Source: Enterobacter cloacae (GTDB lineage Bacteria > Pseudomonadota > Gammaproteobacteria > Enterobacterales > Enterobacteriaceae). Taken from it: a stretch of DNA of 64,000 nucleotides. The position numbers and the translations under genes are program-made. Below, one piece after another: positions 47,699 through 58,553 of this stretch. The notes under the pieces are model-generated. The model was given only the letters and a program-made list of their open reading frames with translations. It did no database searches and was not told where the DNA came from. The stretch covers positions 310,001 to 374,000 of the forward strand of contig NZ_JAALCJ010000001.1 of NCBI RefSeq assembly GCF_011078175.1, given 5' to 3'. Every line of letters begins with the position of its first letter. Positions within the stretch are counted from its first letter, which is position 1.

Positions 47699-50374
47699 TC
47701 AGTCCAGCATCTTACGAATCACATAATGCAAAATGCCGTCGTTCTGGTAATAGGTCAGCTCTGTGGCCGTATCTATCCGGCACCGACATTCCAGCATTTC
47801 TGTTGTACCATCTGCTCGCGTTAACTTCACTGGCACCGTTTTACCCGGTTGCAGATTTTGCAGGCCGCTGATATCAATCTGCTCTTCTCCGGTCAGTCCA
47901 AGCGTTTTACGCGTCACGCCCTGCGGGAACTCCAGCGGCAGGATCCCCATTCCGATCAGGTTTGAACGGTGGATACGTTCAAAGGATTCGGCAATGACCA
48001 CGCGGACCCCAAGCAGACGCGGGCCTTTCGCCGCCCAGTCGCGGCTGGAGCCGGAACCGTATTCCTTACCGGCAATGACCGCCAACGGCGTCCCCTCCTG
48101 CTGATACTTCACGGCGGCATCATAAATCGAAATGACCTCCGTATCCGGCAGGTGGCGCGTCATGCCTCCTTCAACGCCCGGCACCATTTCATTCCGAATG
48201 CGGATGTTGGCAAAGGTCCCGCGCATCATCACTTCGTGGTTACCACGGCGCGAACCGTAGGAGTTGAAATCGCGACGTTCAACGCCACGGCTTTGCAGAT
48301 ACCGACCAGCCGGGCTGTCCGCCTTGATACTCCCCGCCGGGGAGATATGGTCGGTAGTGACGGAATCCCCCAGCATCGCCAGGATACGCGCGCCGTGAAT
48401 ATCTTTCAGCGGTGCGGGCTCCGCCAGCATCTCATCGAAAAATGGAGACAGGCGAATATACGTAGAGTCAGCCTGCCAGTCATAGGTATCGGAACCCACC
48501 ACGTCGATCGCTTTCCATTCCGCTGTACCTTCGAACACTTCCGCATACTCTTTGCGGAACATCTCGGTGGAAACTTTCTCTACCGCGCGCGCAATTTCAC
48601 GCGATGATGGCCAGATGTCTTTAAGATAAACGGGTTCATTTTTGCGATCGTGACCAATCGGATCGGTCGCCAGGTTGATGTTCATGTTTCCAGCCAGAGC
48701 ATAGGCTACAACGAGCGGCGGCGAGGCCAGCCAGTTGGTTTTCACCAGTGGATGAATACGCCCTTCAAAGTTTCGGTTACCGGAGAGTACCGCGCCAACG
48801 GTCAAATCACCCTGCTTGATCGCCACTTCAATAGGCTCAGGCAGTGGACCAGAGTTACCGATACAGGTTGTACAGCCGTAGCCCACCAGGTTAAAGCCCA
48901 GCTCGTCGAGATAAGGCGTGAGTCTGGCCTGCGCTAAATAATCGGAAACCACTTTCGAACCCGGTGCCAGGGAGGCTTTAACCCACGGCTGTGGCTTGAG
49001 CCCCAGCTCTACCGCTTTTTTCGCCAGCAGCCCGGCAGCCATTAACACGCTCGGGTTGGACGTGTTGGTACAGGAGGTGATTGCGGCGATCACCACGGCG
49101 CCGTCAGGGAGCTGATACTGATGCCCGTTCAGAACGTAGTCCACTGGACGGTGGTCTTTTTGTGCGGCGTTAACCTCCAGCTCATTGCTGGCGGCAAAGG
49201 CTTTCGGAACGTTGCTCAGGGCGACGCGGTCCTGCGGACGTTTTGGCCCTGCGAGGCTTGCCTCAACGGTGCCCATATCCAGTTCCAGCGTACTGGTAAA
49301 TACCGGCTCGTCACCCGGGTTACGCCACATGCCCTGCGCTTTAGTGTAGGCCTCAACGAGTGCCACCTGCTCCTCGCTGCGACCACTGAGGCGCATGTAC
49401 TCCAGCGTAACGCTATCAATCGGGAAAAAGCCGCAGGTCGCACCGTATTCCGGCGCCATATTGGCAATGGTGGCGCGGTCCGCCAGCGGCAGCGAATCCA
49501 GGCCATCGCCATAAAATTCAACGAATTTACCTACCACGCCATGCTTACGCAGCATTTGGGTGACCGTCAGAACCAGATCCGTGGCGGTAATGCCTTCGGA
49601 TAGCTTACCGGTCAGCTTAAAGCCCACCACATCCGGAATCAGCATTGATACCGGCTGGCCGAGCATGGCCGCTTCCGCTTCGATACCGCCAACGCCCCAG
49701 CCCAGTACGCCAAGGCCGTTAATCATAGTCGTGTGTGAATCAGTGCCCACCAGCGTATCGGGGTAAGCCACCCACTCCTTATCCTGCAATTCACTCCAGA
49801 CGGCTTTGCCGAGATATTCCAGGTTGACCTGGTGACAAATGCCGGTTCCCGGTGGAACCACGCTGAAGCGGCTGAACGCCTGCTGACCCCATTTCAGGAA
49901 TACGTAGCGTTCATGGTTACGTTCCATCTCCAGACGGACGTTTTCACCGAAGGCATCGTCATCGCCGAAGTGGTCGACGGTGACGGAGTGGTCGATGACG
50001 AGGTCTACCGGAGACAGAGGGTTAACCTTAGCGGTATCGCCCCCGAGACGCTTAACGGCTTCACGCATGGCAGCCAAATCCACCACCGCCGGCACGCCGG
50101 TAAAATCCTGCATCAACACCCTGGCCGGACGATAGGCAATTTCTCTGTCTGCATGAGCATTCTTCAGCCACCCTGCCAGAGCCTGGATATCCTCCTCGGT
50201 AACCGAGTCGCCATCCTGCCAGCGCAAGAGATTTTCCAGTAAGACTTTCAATGACTTGGGTAACCGCGAAATGTCCCCAAGCGTTCTGGCAGCCAGCGGT
50301 AAGCTGTAGTAGCGCCAGGTTTTATTTTCCGCCTGTAATGTGTCCTTACTGGCTTCGCGTAGGGTTAACGACAT
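47699..50374 (-). CDS. acnA: Aconitate hydratase A
   Basis: 891-residue monomeric [4Fe-4S] aconitase, the stress and stationary-phase isoenzyme of the TCA cycle; without its cluster it acts as an RNA-binding regulator. The cluster cysteines are in [12 protein letters not shown] and [13 protein letters not shown]. The C-terminal swivel domain has [18 protein letters not shown] and [15 protein letters not shown]. In E. coli the promoter is controlled by SoxRS, Fur, CRP and ArcA; I could not fix these sites here. Confidence 0.98.
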   Translation of the reverse strand: MSLTLREASKDTLQAENKTWRYYSLPLAARTLGDISRLPKSLKVLLENLLRWQDGDSVTEEDIQALAGWLKNAHADREIAYRPARVLMQDFTGVPAVVDLAAMREAVKRLGGDTAKVNPLSPVDLVIDHSVTVDHFGDDDAFGENVRLEMERNHERYVFLKWGQQAFSRFSVVPPGTGICHQVNLEYLGKAVWSELQDKEWVAYPDTLVGTDSHTTMINGLGVLGWGVGGIEAEAAMLGQPVSMLIPDVVGFKLTGKLSEGITATDLVLTVTQMLRKHGVVGKFVEFYGDGLDSLPLADRATIANMAPEYGATCGFFPIDSVTLEYMRLSGRSEEQVALVEAYTKAQGMWRNPGDEPVFTSTLELDMGTVEASLAGPKRPQDRVALSNVPKAFAASNELEVNAAQKDHRPVDYVLNGHQYQLPDGAVVIAAITSCTNTSNPSVLMAAGLLAKKAVELGLKPQPWVKASLAPGSKVVSDYLAQARLTPYLDELGFNLVGYGCTTCIGNSGPLPEPIEVAIKQGDLTVGAVLSGNRNFEGRIHPLVKTNWLASPPLVVAYALAGNMNINLATDPIGHDRKNEPVYLKDIWPSSREIARAVEKVSTEMFRKEYAEVFEGTAEWKAIDVVGSDTYDWQADSTYIRLSPFFDEMLAEPAPLKDIHGARILAMLGDSVTTDHISPAGSIKADSPAGRYLQSRGVERRDFNSYGSRRGNHEVMMRGTFANIRIRNEMVPGVEGGMTRHLPDTEVISIYDAAVKYQQEGTPLAVIAGKEYGSGSSRDWAAKGPRLLGVRVVIAESFERIHRSNLIGMGILPLEFPQGVTRKTLGLTGEEQIDISGLQNLQPGKTVPVKLTRADGTTEMLECRCRIDTATELTYYQNDGILHYVIRKMLD

Positions 50375-50507
50375 AAGCTCCTCCTTAAAAACAGGGATGT
50401 CCTGACAATCATCAGGGCTGTAATTAAAGATAACACAAAGATGTCGTAACGTTTTGATAACAACCCAAATTGATAAATTTAGGAATGGTCCAACGCGAGG
50501 GATAAAA

Positions 50508-50535
50508 CAAAAAACCCCGCCGTGGCGAGGTTTTA
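50508..50535 (-). terminator. Terminator after ymiC
   Basis: On the minus strand AAAACCTCGCC-ACG-GCGGGGTTTT continues into a T-run. It lies directly after the ymiC stop and about 130 bases upstream of the acnA start, and separates the small genes from acnA. Confidence 0.8.
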
Positions 50536-50539
50536 CGAT

Positions 50540-50641
50540 TTAGTGAAAGGCCAGCCAGAGGAGCTGACACCAGAAGAGGATCGACGCTGAGAATACGCCG
50601 AGCCACGACCAGTATTTTACGGTTGTCATGTTATTCATCAT
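50540..50641 (-). CDS. ymiC: Single-helix microprotein YmiC
   Basis: 33-residue hydrophobic protein, MMNNMTTVKYW followed by SWLGVFSASILFWCQLLWLA. It forms one transmembrane helix. The position between acnA and yciX, and the length, match E. coli YmiC (31 residues). A second Met follows the first directly, so 50638 is an alternative start; the ribosome binding site is weak for both. The motif WLxVFxxSxLFW is shared with YmiA. Function unknown. Confidence 0.8.
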   Translation of the reverse strand: MMNNMTTVKYWSWLGVFSASILFWCQLLWLAFH

Positions 50642-50775
50642 AGGGACACCAGACTTTAATTATTTAAGGTTGCGAGGTCTGCCCTCGTTCTATATTGCTG
50701 ATGTGTATTTATTAAAGAGTACAAAAGTGCATAGTCTTTATTCAGACTATTTGCATCATTACGCAAAAATCAAAA

Positions 50776-50946
50776 TTATTGTTTTTTGGGTTCGTCTTCC
50801 GCGAACACATCAATAAAGGCCTGCTGCTGCGGCGTCAGTTTCCAGGACGCTGGCACGCTGGTTGCTGGCGCCTTACGGGCTTTGTGAGCATTGTCACGAA
50901 GCTGACACATCTCTTTTCCCGCTTCTGTACGCACCGTCATGACCAT
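50776..50946 (-). CDS. yciX: Small conserved protein YciX
   Basis: 56-residue soluble protein, starting MVMTVRTEAGKEMCQLRDN and ending AFIDVFAEDEPKKQ. It matches the place and length of E. coli YciX (55 residues). The start is two bases after the ymiA stop, so the two are translated together. Charged, with one Cys; no known domain. A second ATG two codons in is possible. Confidence 0.85.
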   Translation of the reverse strand: MVMTVRTEAGKEMCQLRDNAHKARKAPATSVPASWKLTPQQQAFIDVFAEDEPKKQ

Positions 50947-50948
50947 AA

Positions 50949-51089
50949 TCAACCCCAGTAATTCCAGACAAGAAGAGCAACCACCACCCAGAACAGGGCA
51001 GAGCCGAGAAATACCGCGAGCCAGGCTTTACGCTTAAGCGCGGGATCCCTTTGCGGTTCTTCACTTCCTGACGGCATTGCTAACCTCAT
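50949..51089 (-). CDS. ymiA: Single-helix microprotein YmiA
   Basis: 46-residue protein with a polar N-terminus (MRLAMPSGSEEPQRDPALKR) and one transmembrane helix (AWLAVFLGSALFWVVVALLV) ending in WNYWG. The same length as E. coli YmiA. It forms a two-gene unit with yciX. It shares the motif WLxVFxxSxLFW with YmiC. Function unknown. Confidence 0.87.
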   Translation of the reverse strand: MRLAMPSGSEEPQRDPALKRKAWLAVFLGSALFWVVVALLVWNYWG

Positions 51090-51283
51090 ACAATCGACAT
51101 CGCTTATCATTTAGAGACCAAACAATTGGCACAAGTAATCATCTGATGAGATAAATCCTAAAGAAACTTTAGCCGAAAAGCCAGTGAATTTACGTAACTG
51201 AGCCTGGGAAAATTCAATCTTTTGACCAGAAATAAATAATTGAAAGGAATAATTTGCACACCTGTAAATTAGTTTCTACTTTT

Positions 51284-51301
51284 GTCGCAAATTTGCGACA
51301 G
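51284..51301. repeat. Perfect palindrome TGTCGCAAATTTGCGACA
   Basis: An 18-base sequence equal to its own reverse complement, in the AT-rich region about 195 bases upstream of ymiA. Its lack of a loop argues for a dimeric regulator site rather than a terminator. I do not recognise the regulator. Confidence 0.6.
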
Positions 51302-51390
51302 TAAAACCATAGTCATTAAATGGGTTATGACGATATATGACAGTGTGCACAAATGATGATAATTCTAATTAAGGTTTGAAGGGGAATGAC

Positions 51391-51417
51391 GGTATCTTTC
51401 CGCACGCGAAAGATACC
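51391..51417 (-). terminator. Hairpin after cysB
   Basis: GGTATCTTTC-CGCACGC-GAAAGATACC is a ten-base perfect stem nine bases past the cysB stop. It has no T-run on the minus strand, so termination would be Rho-assisted or weak; it may instead stabilise the 3' end. Confidence 0.6.
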
Positions 51418-51425
51418 GGGTGTGG

Positions 51426-52415
<990 letters not shown>

Positions 52416-52532
52416 TTAGCGCATGCGTCAATCGCTTAAGACGATTTCATAATAAGAAACGGGTTAACTATAACCACTATATCATTTATAGCCAGGCTGT
52501 ATAGTGCGGAACAAAAAATAATAACAACGTAA

Positions 52533-52560
52533 TAAAAAAGGGCCGGAAATCCGACCCTTT
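52533..52560 (-). terminator. Terminator of topA
   Basis: On the minus strand AAAGGGTCGGATTTCCGGCCC is followed by TTTTTT, shortly after the topA stop at 52587. Confidence 0.85.
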
Positions 52561-52586
52561 CAGAGGTAAATTACGATAAATGAAGG

Positions 52587-55184
52587 TTATTTTTTACCTT
52601 CAACCCATTTACCCTCAATAAAAAAGGCTGACCAGCCGGTCGCTTTACCTTCTTTTTCAGCCGCCACGTACTGCTGCTTCGTTTTACGGCTGAAGCGCAC
52701 CACGGTTTTATTGCCTTCCGGATCCTGCTGTGGCGCATCGGCCAGGTAACGCAGTTTCTCCGGCAGACGGTCGCGGAAGCGGTACAGCTCTTCTACCAGC
52801 GGCGCGCGGGTTTCGCGCGATTTCGGGAAGGTATTGGCCGCAAGGAATACCCCGGCAGCGCCGTCACGCAGCACGAAATACGCGTCTGACTTCTCGCACG
52901 GCAGCTCAGGAAGCGGGACCGGATCTTCCTTCGGCGGCGCAACTTCACCGTTACGCAGGATCTTACGCGTGTTTTTACAGTCGTCGTTGGTGCATGCCAT
53001 GTACTTACCGAAGCGTCCCATTTTCAGGTGCATTTCGGAACCACACTTCTCACATTCAACGATCGGACCGTCATAGCCCTTAATGCGGAACTCACCTTCT
53101 TCGATCTCATAACCATCGCAGGTCGGGTTATTACCGCAAACGTGCAGTTTGCGTTTTGGATCGATCAGGTAGCTGTCCATCGCCGTGCCGCATTTCTTAC
53201 AGCGGCGTTTTGCACGCAGTGCGTTGGTCTCCGCATCGTCGCCTTCCAGCACGTTGAGAACTTCGTTCTCCGGCACGAGGTTGATGGTGGTTTTGCAACG
53301 CTCTTTCGGCGACAGTGCATAACCTGAGCAACCGAGGAACACGCCCGTGGTCGCGGTACGGATCCCCATTTTACGGCCACAGGTTGGGCAGTCGATGCTG
53401 GTCAGCACCATCTGGTTAGGCAGCATGCCGCCCTCTTCAGGATCTTTCTCGGCTTTCTCAAGCTGATTGGTAAAATCGCTGAAGAAGCTGTCGAGAACTT
53501 TCTTCCACTCCGCCTTATGGCTGGCAACCTCATCGAGACTGTCTTCCATCTGCGCGGTGAAGTCATAATTCATCAACTCGCGGAAGTTCGCTTCCAGACG
53601 GTCGGTGACAATCTCACCCATTTTTTCAGCATAGAAACGACGGTTCTCAACGCGAACGTATCCACGATCCTGAATAGTCGAAATGATTGACGCATAGGTG
53701 GACGGGCGACCAATGCCGCGTTTTTCCAGCTCTTTCACCAGCGATGCTTCGCTGAAGCGCGCAGGTGGCTTGGTGAAGTGCTGAGCCGGGACCAGATCGA
53801 CCAGCGATAGCTCGTCACCTTTGTTGACTGAAGGCAGCGTTCTGTCCTCATCCCCTTTACGTAGCGCAGGCATCACTTTTGTCCAGCCGTCGAAGCGCAG
53901 AATACGACCGCGCGCTTTCAGGCGGAAATCACCCGCGCCGACGGTCAGCGTGGTGGAGTCGTATTTCGCTGGCGTCATCTGGCAGGCTACGAACTGGCGC
54001 CAGATCAGCTGATAGAGCTTCTGGGCGTCCGCTTCCATATCTTTCAGAGATTCAGCCAGAACGGAAACGTCAGAAGGACGAATCGCTTCGTGCGCTTCCT
54101 GAGAATTCTCTTTGCTGGCGTACTGATTAGGACCGTCCGGCAGGTATTTCTTACCGAAGTTGTCCTCGATATAGCCGCGCACCATATTGACCGCGTCCTG
54201 GCTCAGGTTAGTGGAGTCAGTACGCATGTAGGTGATGTAACCCGCTTCATACAAGCGCTGTGCCATCATCATGGTTTTCTTCACACCGTAACCCAGACGG
54301 GTACTTGCCGCCTGCTGGAGCGTTGACGTGATAAACGGTGCGCCAGGCTTGCTGCTGGTCGGTTTGTCTTCACGATCCAGAACCTGATAGCGTGCTTTTT
54401 CCAGCAGCGCCACGGCGGCCATGGTCTGATCGCGATTTTCAGGACGGAAGGGTTTGTCGTTGTGGTGGCTCACCTGCAACGGCAGCGCATCGCCGCCCGG
54501 CGTGGTGACATTCGCATCCACTTCCCAGAACTCTTCCGGGACGAACGCTTTGATCTCGCGTTCACGTTCTACAACAAGACGAACAGCAACAGACTGTACA
54601 CGCCCCGCAGACAGGCCGCGAGCAACCTTTTTCCACAGCAACGGCGAGACCATGTAGCCTACAACGCGGTCCATAAAGCGACGCGCCTGTTGCGCATTAA
54701 CGCGGTCGATATTCAGTTCACCCGGCTTTTCAAACGCCTGACGAATCGCATTCTTTGTAATTTCGTTGAACACTACACGGCTGTAGCGTTTTTCATCACC
54801 CCCGATCACTTCCCGCAGGTGCCAGGCGATGGCCTCCCCTTCGCGGTCAAGGTCGGTTGCGAGATAAATGTGGTCTGCTTTTTCAGCAAGCTGTTTCAGC
54901 TCGTTAACGACTTTTTCTTTGCCTGGCAGCACCTCGTAATGTGCATCCCAGTTGTGCCATGGGTTAACACCCATGCGGTTGACAAGCGCGCTACGTTCAT
55001 CCTTTTTAGGCTTTTTAGCCCCTTTGGTGGAGGTAGAGTCTGCGCTCTTTTTGCTGGCTGAGCCACTGGTCGGCAAATCGCGAATGTGACCAACGCTGGA
55101 CTTAACCACGTAGTCATTGCCCAGATATTTATTGATCGTTTTGGCTTTTGCCGGGGACTCAACGATGACGAGAGCTTTACCCAT
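52587..55184 (-). CDS. topA: DNA topoisomerase I
   Basis: 865-residue type IA topoisomerase that relaxes negative supercoils. The Toprim domain ([15 protein letters not shown] near 3, [11 protein letters not shown] later) is followed by the active-site tyrosine near 319 in [13 protein letters not shown]. The C-terminal part has tetracysteine zinc ribbons ([27 protein letters not shown] ... CTNDDC) and a terminal ribbon domain. The frame can extend to a GTG at 55190, but the ATG at 55182-55184 with AAGG five bases upstream is the E. coli start. Confidence 0.98.
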   Translation of the reverse strand: MGKALVIVESPAKAKTINKYLGNDYVVKSSVGHIRDLPTSGSASKKSADSTSTKGAKKPKKDERSALVNRMGVNPWHNWDAHYEVLPGKEKVVNELKQLAEKADHIYLATDLDREGEAIAWHLREVIGGDEKRYSRVVFNEITKNAIRQAFEKPGELNIDRVNAQQARRFMDRVVGYMVSPLLWKKVARGLSAGRVQSVAVRLVVEREREIKAFVPEEFWEVDANVTTPGGDALPLQVSHHNDKPFRPENRDQTMAAVALLEKARYQVLDREDKPTSSKPGAPFITSTLQQAASTRLGYGVKKTMMMAQRLYEAGYITYMRTDSTNLSQDAVNMVRGYIEDNFGKKYLPDGPNQYASKENSQEAHEAIRPSDVSVLAESLKDMEADAQKLYQLIWRQFVACQMTPAKYDSTTLTVGAGDFRLKARGRILRFDGWTKVMPALRKGDEDRTLPSVNKGDELSLVDLVPAQHFTKPPARFSEASLVKELEKRGIGRPSTYASIISTIQDRGYVRVENRRFYAEKMGEIVTDRLEANFRELMNYDFTAQMEDSLDEVASHKAEWKKVLDSFFSDFTNQLEKAEKDPEEGGMLPNQMVLTSIDCPTCGRKMGIRTATTGVFLGCSGYALSPKERCKTTINLVPENEVLNVLEGDDAETNALRAKRRCKKCGTAMDSYLIDPKRKLHVCGNNPTCDGYEIEEGEFRIKGYDGPIVECEKCGSEMHLKMGRFGKYMACTNDDCKNTRKILRNGEVAPPKEDPVPLPELPCEKSDAYFVLRDGAAGVFLAANTFPKSRETRAPLVEELYRFRDRLPEKLRYLADAPQQDPEGNKTVVRFSRKTKQQYVAAEKEGKATGWSAFFIEGKWVEGKK

Positions 55185-55582
55185 ATTCACCTTTACCTAA
55201 TTTAATTCTTCCAGGAATACGCCGCACGTTGATTTCCCTTCCGCTGACGACGAGCCATTGATATTGCGACGCCGTCAGGGGATATCAACCCCTATGTGTT
55301 ACCGAACGTCAGAATGGCGACATCCAGGTCATTGAGTTTTCGGGTATTTTTCTCACATCAAAGTTCATTCGTGACGAATTCCCGGTCGAATGTCAAGCAA
55401 TTCTGTTGCCAGAATGACGAAAGCGCACACTGTACCTGATAAAATTCGTTACGCAACTTTATTAGCATGCAAAAGCAAATCCCGCCAGCCAGCCCCTGTT
55501 CCTTATCCCCTCGGATAACAGGGAAAATTTGCCCCCGAAGCCCCCCAGGCGTAGACTATTGTCACTGTTTAAGGAGTGGAAT
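55185..55582. other. Divergent promoter region between topA and yciN
   Basis: 398 bases. It must contain the topA promoters (E. coli has several, including a heat-shock one); I could not assign them individually. Near yciN it holds a likely sigma70 promoter, listed separately, and a short inverted repeat (CCTTATCCCCTCGGATAACAGGG). No gene seen. Confidence 0.6.
55529..55557 (+). promoter_or_regulatory. Probable yciN promoter
   Basis: TTGCCC (55529-55534), a 17-base spacer and TAGACT (55552-55557), about 20 bases before the yciN ribosome binding site. Confidence 0.5.
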
Positions 55583-55834
55583 ATGCATAATACGACCCAA
55601 CCCATTGACCGAGCTTCACTGCTTATCGAAGCAAACAAACTCATTCGCGACCATGAAGACACCCTGGCGGGGATTGAAGCGACTGGCGTGGAACAACGTA
55701 ATGGCGTGCTGGTGTTCAGCGGTGAATACTTCCTTGATGAGCAAGGGCTACCTACCCCGAAAAGCACCGCCGTGTTTAACATGTTTAAATACCTGGCGCA
55801 TACACTCTCAGAGAAGTACCACCTGGTCGATTAA
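55583..55834 (+). CDS. yciN: Small conserved protein YciN
   Basis: 83-residue soluble protein (DUF2498), the same length as E. coli YciN. Conserved stretches are [20 protein letters not shown] and [19 protein letters not shown]. The frame is open from 55529, but the ATG at 55583 has AAGGAG six bases ahead. Structure of the E. coli family is known in outline; function is not. Confidence 0.95.
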   Translation: MHNTTQPIDRASLLIEANKLIRDHEDTLAGIEATGVEQRNGVLVFSGEYFLDEQGLPTPKSTAVFNMFKYLAHTLSEKYHLVD

Positions 55835-55836
55835 AA

Positions 55837-55868
55837 GAAAAACGCGAGGCATCTGCCTCGCGTTTTTC
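55837..55868. terminator. Bidirectional terminator between yciN and sohB
   Basis: AAAAACGCGAGGCA-TC-TGCCTCGCGTTTTT, a 14-base stem with A- and T-runs at the ends, lies between the convergent stops at 55834 and 55870. Confidence 0.93.
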
Positions 55869-55869
55869 T

Positions 55870-56916
55870 TTACAGCAGCGGCTTTTGTCCACGTTGCAAC
55901 CAGCGTAGCAGAAGGCGATCCGCGCTTTCTGCCGCACTGTTGGTAAAACGGTCCATGAGGCGCTTACGTCGGGTGAAGCGCACCCCCACCAGCTCACGGC
56001 CTTCCATCAGGTTGATCAGCAGGTCGTCGCTGGTACCCACTTCATCCACCAGCCCTTTCTCCTGCGCCTGCGTGCCGTACCAGTGTTCGCCCGTCGCCAC
56101 CTGTTCAACGTCCAGCGTGGGGCGCATGCGGTGCACGAAATCTTTAAACAGATGGTGAGTTTCGTTCAGATCTTCCCGGAACTTCTGTCGTCCCTCTTCG
56201 GTATTTTCGCCGAGCAGCGTCAGCGTACGTTTGTACTGACCCGCCGTATGCAGTTCGATGTCGATCTCTTTATTTTTCAGGAAACGATTGAAGTTAGGGA
56301 TCTGCGCGACCACCCCAATCGAGCCGATAATGGAGAACGGTGCCGCGACGATTTTGTCCGCCACGCACGCCATCATATAGCCACCACTCGCCGCGACCTT
56401 ATCTACCGCCACGGTGAGCGGGATCTGTTTGTCCCGCAGACGTTGTAACTGCGAAGCCGCCAGTCCATATCCATGCACTACGCCGCCCGGGCTCTCAAGG
56501 CGTACTACCACCTGATCCTGGGCCGTCGCCACGGCGAGCACCGCCGTTACTTCTTCGCGCAGAGAGGAAACCTCATGCGCATCCATGCTTCCTTTAAAAT
56601 CGAGCACATAGACGCGCGGTTTTGCATCAGCCTGTGGCATGGCGAGCTTAGCTTTCGCCTTCGCGGCCTTGGCGTCCTGCTTGTGTTTTTTCTTCTGGGC
56701 TTTTAGCCATAGCTTCTGTTGATGATCGTCAAGCAGCGCCAGAGACATCTCCTCCTGCATCTCTTTATACTGCTCGCTCAGGCGGGTAATGCGTAATTCA
56801 CCACGCTGACGCTTACGCTGCGTCAGGTTGACAATAAGAACGGCAATCACCGCGATAGCAATAACCACCGTCGCGATTTTGGCCAAAAACAACCCATACT
56901 GAGAAAGTAATTCCAC
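55870..56916 (-). CDS. sohB: Inner-membrane serine protease SohB (S49 family)
   Basis: 348-residue S49 peptidase related to SppA. It has an N-terminal transmembrane helix (LFLAKIATVVIAIAVIAVLI), a charged Lys/Ala-rich linker (KAQKKKHKQDAKAAKAKAK), then the protease domain. The nucleophile Ser is in VDKVAASGGYMMACVAD and the general-base Lys in AGQYKRTLTLLGEN. The longest frame opens at a GTG at 56925; the GTG at 56914-56916 is preferred because AAGG lies eight bases ahead and the product starts MELLSQYGLF. In E. coli it was found as a multicopy suppressor of degP loss. Confidence 0.95.
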   Translation of the reverse strand: MELLSQYGLFLAKIATVVIAIAVIAVLIVNLTQRKRQRGELRITRLSEQYKEMQEEMSLALLDDHQQKLWLKAQKKKHKQDAKAAKAKAKLAMPQADAKPRVYVLDFKGSMDAHEVSSLREEVTAVLAVATAQDQVVVRLESPGGVVHGYGLAASQLQRLRDKQIPLTVAVDKVAASGGYMMACVADKIVAAPFSIIGSIGVVAQIPNFNRFLKNKEIDIELHTAGQYKRTLTLLGENTEEGRQKFREDLNETHHLFKDFVHRMRPTLDVEQVATGEHWYGTQAQEKGLVDEVGTSDDLLINLMEGRELVGVRFTRRKRLMDRFTNSAAESADRLLLRWLQRGQKPLL

Positions 56917-57168
56917 GCGTTCCACCTTGATTTAACCACGACTCTTTCACGCCAGTGTACAACAGCCCTGCGCAGGCGTCTCGCTCTGGACATTACCTCT
57001 GCGAGGCGGCTTCAGGAATCCCCTGAATGTGGTTTAAATCTTTGCAAATTGTTAATTTCCCAGCGTTCTGTCCTGTAGACTGATTGAATTCTGACGCTGT
57101 TTCGGGCATAAAGCCGAAAAGTCATAAATAAAGGTGCAGGTCACGCCCAATGCGCCTGAGGAGCCACC

Positions 57169-57930
57169 GTGCATTATCAGCCACAAAAAAACCTTCTACA
57201 GAACCGCATCATACTGGTTACCGGTGCCAGCGACGGGATTGGTCGCGAAGCGGCGCTGACCTATTCTGAATACGGTGCGAGCCTTATTCTGCTGGGTCGT
57301 AATGAAGAAAAGCTCAAGGCCGTCGCCCGTGAAATCGAAAACGCCGGCGGTACCCCCACGCCCTGGTATACGCTCGATCTGCTGACCTGTACGCCCGCGT
57401 CATGTCAGGCCCTTGCCCAGCGTATCAGCACGCATTATCCGCGTCTGGACGGCGTACTGCACAACGCGGGGTTACTGGGCGAAGTGCGCCCGATGGATGA
57501 ACAGGATCCGGAGATTTGGCAGCAGGTGATGCAGGTTAACGTCAACGGCACGTTTTTCCTGACCCAGGCCTTGCTTCCTTTATTACTCAACTCCGATTCC
57601 GGCTCGCTGGTATTTACCTCCTCCAGCGTGGGGCGTCAGGGGCGTGCGAACTGGGGGGCTTACGCCGTCTCAAAATTTGCCACTGAAGGAATGATGCAGG
57701 TACTGGCCGAAGAGTACCAAAGCCGCCACCTGCGGGTTAACTGTATTAACCCGGGCGGTACGCGCACCAAAATGCGCGCCAGCGCCTTCCCGACAGAAGA
57801 TCCGCAGAAGCTTAAAACTCCGGCAGATATCATGCCCCTTTACCTGTGGCTGATGGGTGACGACAGCCGTCGCAAAACCGGAATGACCTTCGATGCCCAG
57901 CCGGGCCGCAAACCGGGGATATCGCAATGA
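57169..57930 (+). CDS. yciK: Short-chain dehydrogenase YciK
   Basis: 253-residue SDR. The NAD(P) motif TGASDGIGREAA is near 19, the structural HNAGLLG near 99, and the catalytic Ser-Tyr-Lys set in TSSSVGRQG and WGAYAVSKFATEG. GTG start at 57169 with GAGGAG about six bases upstream. It overlaps btuR by four bases (ATGA). The physiological substrate is not known. Confidence 0.95.
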   Translation: MHYQPQKNLLQNRIILVTGASDGIGREAALTYSEYGASLILLGRNEEKLKAVAREIENAGGTPTPWYTLDLLTCTPASCQALAQRISTHYPRLDGVLHNAGLLGEVRPMDEQDPEIWQQVMQVNVNGTFFLTQALLPLLLNSDSGSLVFTSSSVGRQGRANWGAYAVSKFATEGMMQVLAEEYQSRHLRVNCINPGGTRTKMRASAFPTEDPQKLKTPADIMPLYLWLMGDDSRRKTGMTFDAQPGRKPGISQ

Positions 57931-58517
57931 GTGAAGATCGTCATCAGCAGCGCCAGCAGCGTCTGAAAGAACAGGTGGATGCACGCGTGGCGGCCGCTCA
58001 GGACGAGCGAGGGATCCTCATCGTGTTCACCGGTAACGGTAAAGGCAAAACCACCGCCGCATTTGGTACCGCCGCCCGCGCAGTCGGGCATGGTCAGAAA
58101 GTGGGCGTGATCCAGTTTATCAAGGGTGAATGGCCCAACGGCGAGCGTAATCTGCTCGAGCCGCATGGCGTTGAGTTTCAGGTAATGGCGACCGGTTTTA
58201 CCTGGGATACCCAGAACCGGGAAACCGATACCGCAGCCTGCCTCGCCGTCTGGGAGCATGCCAAAAGAATGCTTTCAGACCCGTCGCTGAACATGGTGTT
58301 GCTGGATGAGATAACCTATATGGTCGCCTACGACTATCTGCCGCTGGAGGCAGTGCTGGCTGCCCTGAAAAATCGCCCAGCGCATCAGACGGTTATCGTC
58401 ACGGGACGCGGGTGTCATCGGGATATACTGGCGCTGGCCGATACCGTAAGCGAGCTGCGTCCGGTTAAGCATGCGTTCGATGCGGGTATCAAAGCGCAAA
58501 TGGGGATTGATTACTGA
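57927..58517 (+). CDS. btuR: Cob(I)alamin adenosyltransferase BtuR
   Basis: 196-residue CobA/CobO-type enzyme that transfers the adenosyl group of ATP to cobalamin. The P-loop is GNGKGKTTAAFG near 36, with MVLLDEITYMV as the Walker B region and RPAHQTVIVTGRG later. Coupled to yciK by ATGA overlap, and followed by a strong terminator. Confidence 0.97.
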   Translation: MSEDRHQQRQQRLKEQVDARVAAAQDERGILIVFTGNGKGKTTAAFGTAARAVGHGQKVGVIQFIKGEWPNGERNLLEPHGVEFQVMATGFTWDTQNRETDTAACLAVWEHAKRMLSDPSLNMVLLDEITYMVAYDYLPLEAVLAALKNRPAHQTVIVTGRGCHRDILALADTVSELRPVKHAFDAGIKAQMGIDY

Positions 58518-58522
58518 AGAAA

Positions 58523-58550
58523 AAAAGCCCGGTATATTCACCGGGCTTTT
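58523..58550. terminator. Bidirectional terminator between btuR and rluB
   Basis: AAAAGCCCGGT-ATATTC-ACCGGGCTTTT between the convergent stops at 58517 and 58554. Confidence 0.92.
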
Positions 58551-58553
58551 CGA

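Larger units (their letters stand above)
51090..51425. other. Intergenic region between ymiA and cysB
   Basis: 336 bases, AT-rich, with no frame that looks like a gene. It should hold the ymiA-yciX promoter and, at its right end, the hairpin listed separately after cysB. A repeated TTTGTCGCAAATTTGCGACA stretch at 51282-51301 contains TGTCGCAAATTTGCGACA-like dyad symmetry (GTCGCAAATTTGCGAC) and could be a regulator site. Confidence 0.6.

Noticed and set aside
55467..55946. A 159-codon plus-strand frame over yciN
   Set aside because: It overlaps yciN in another frame and runs through the yciN/sohB terminator hairpin, which coding sequence would not usually contain.
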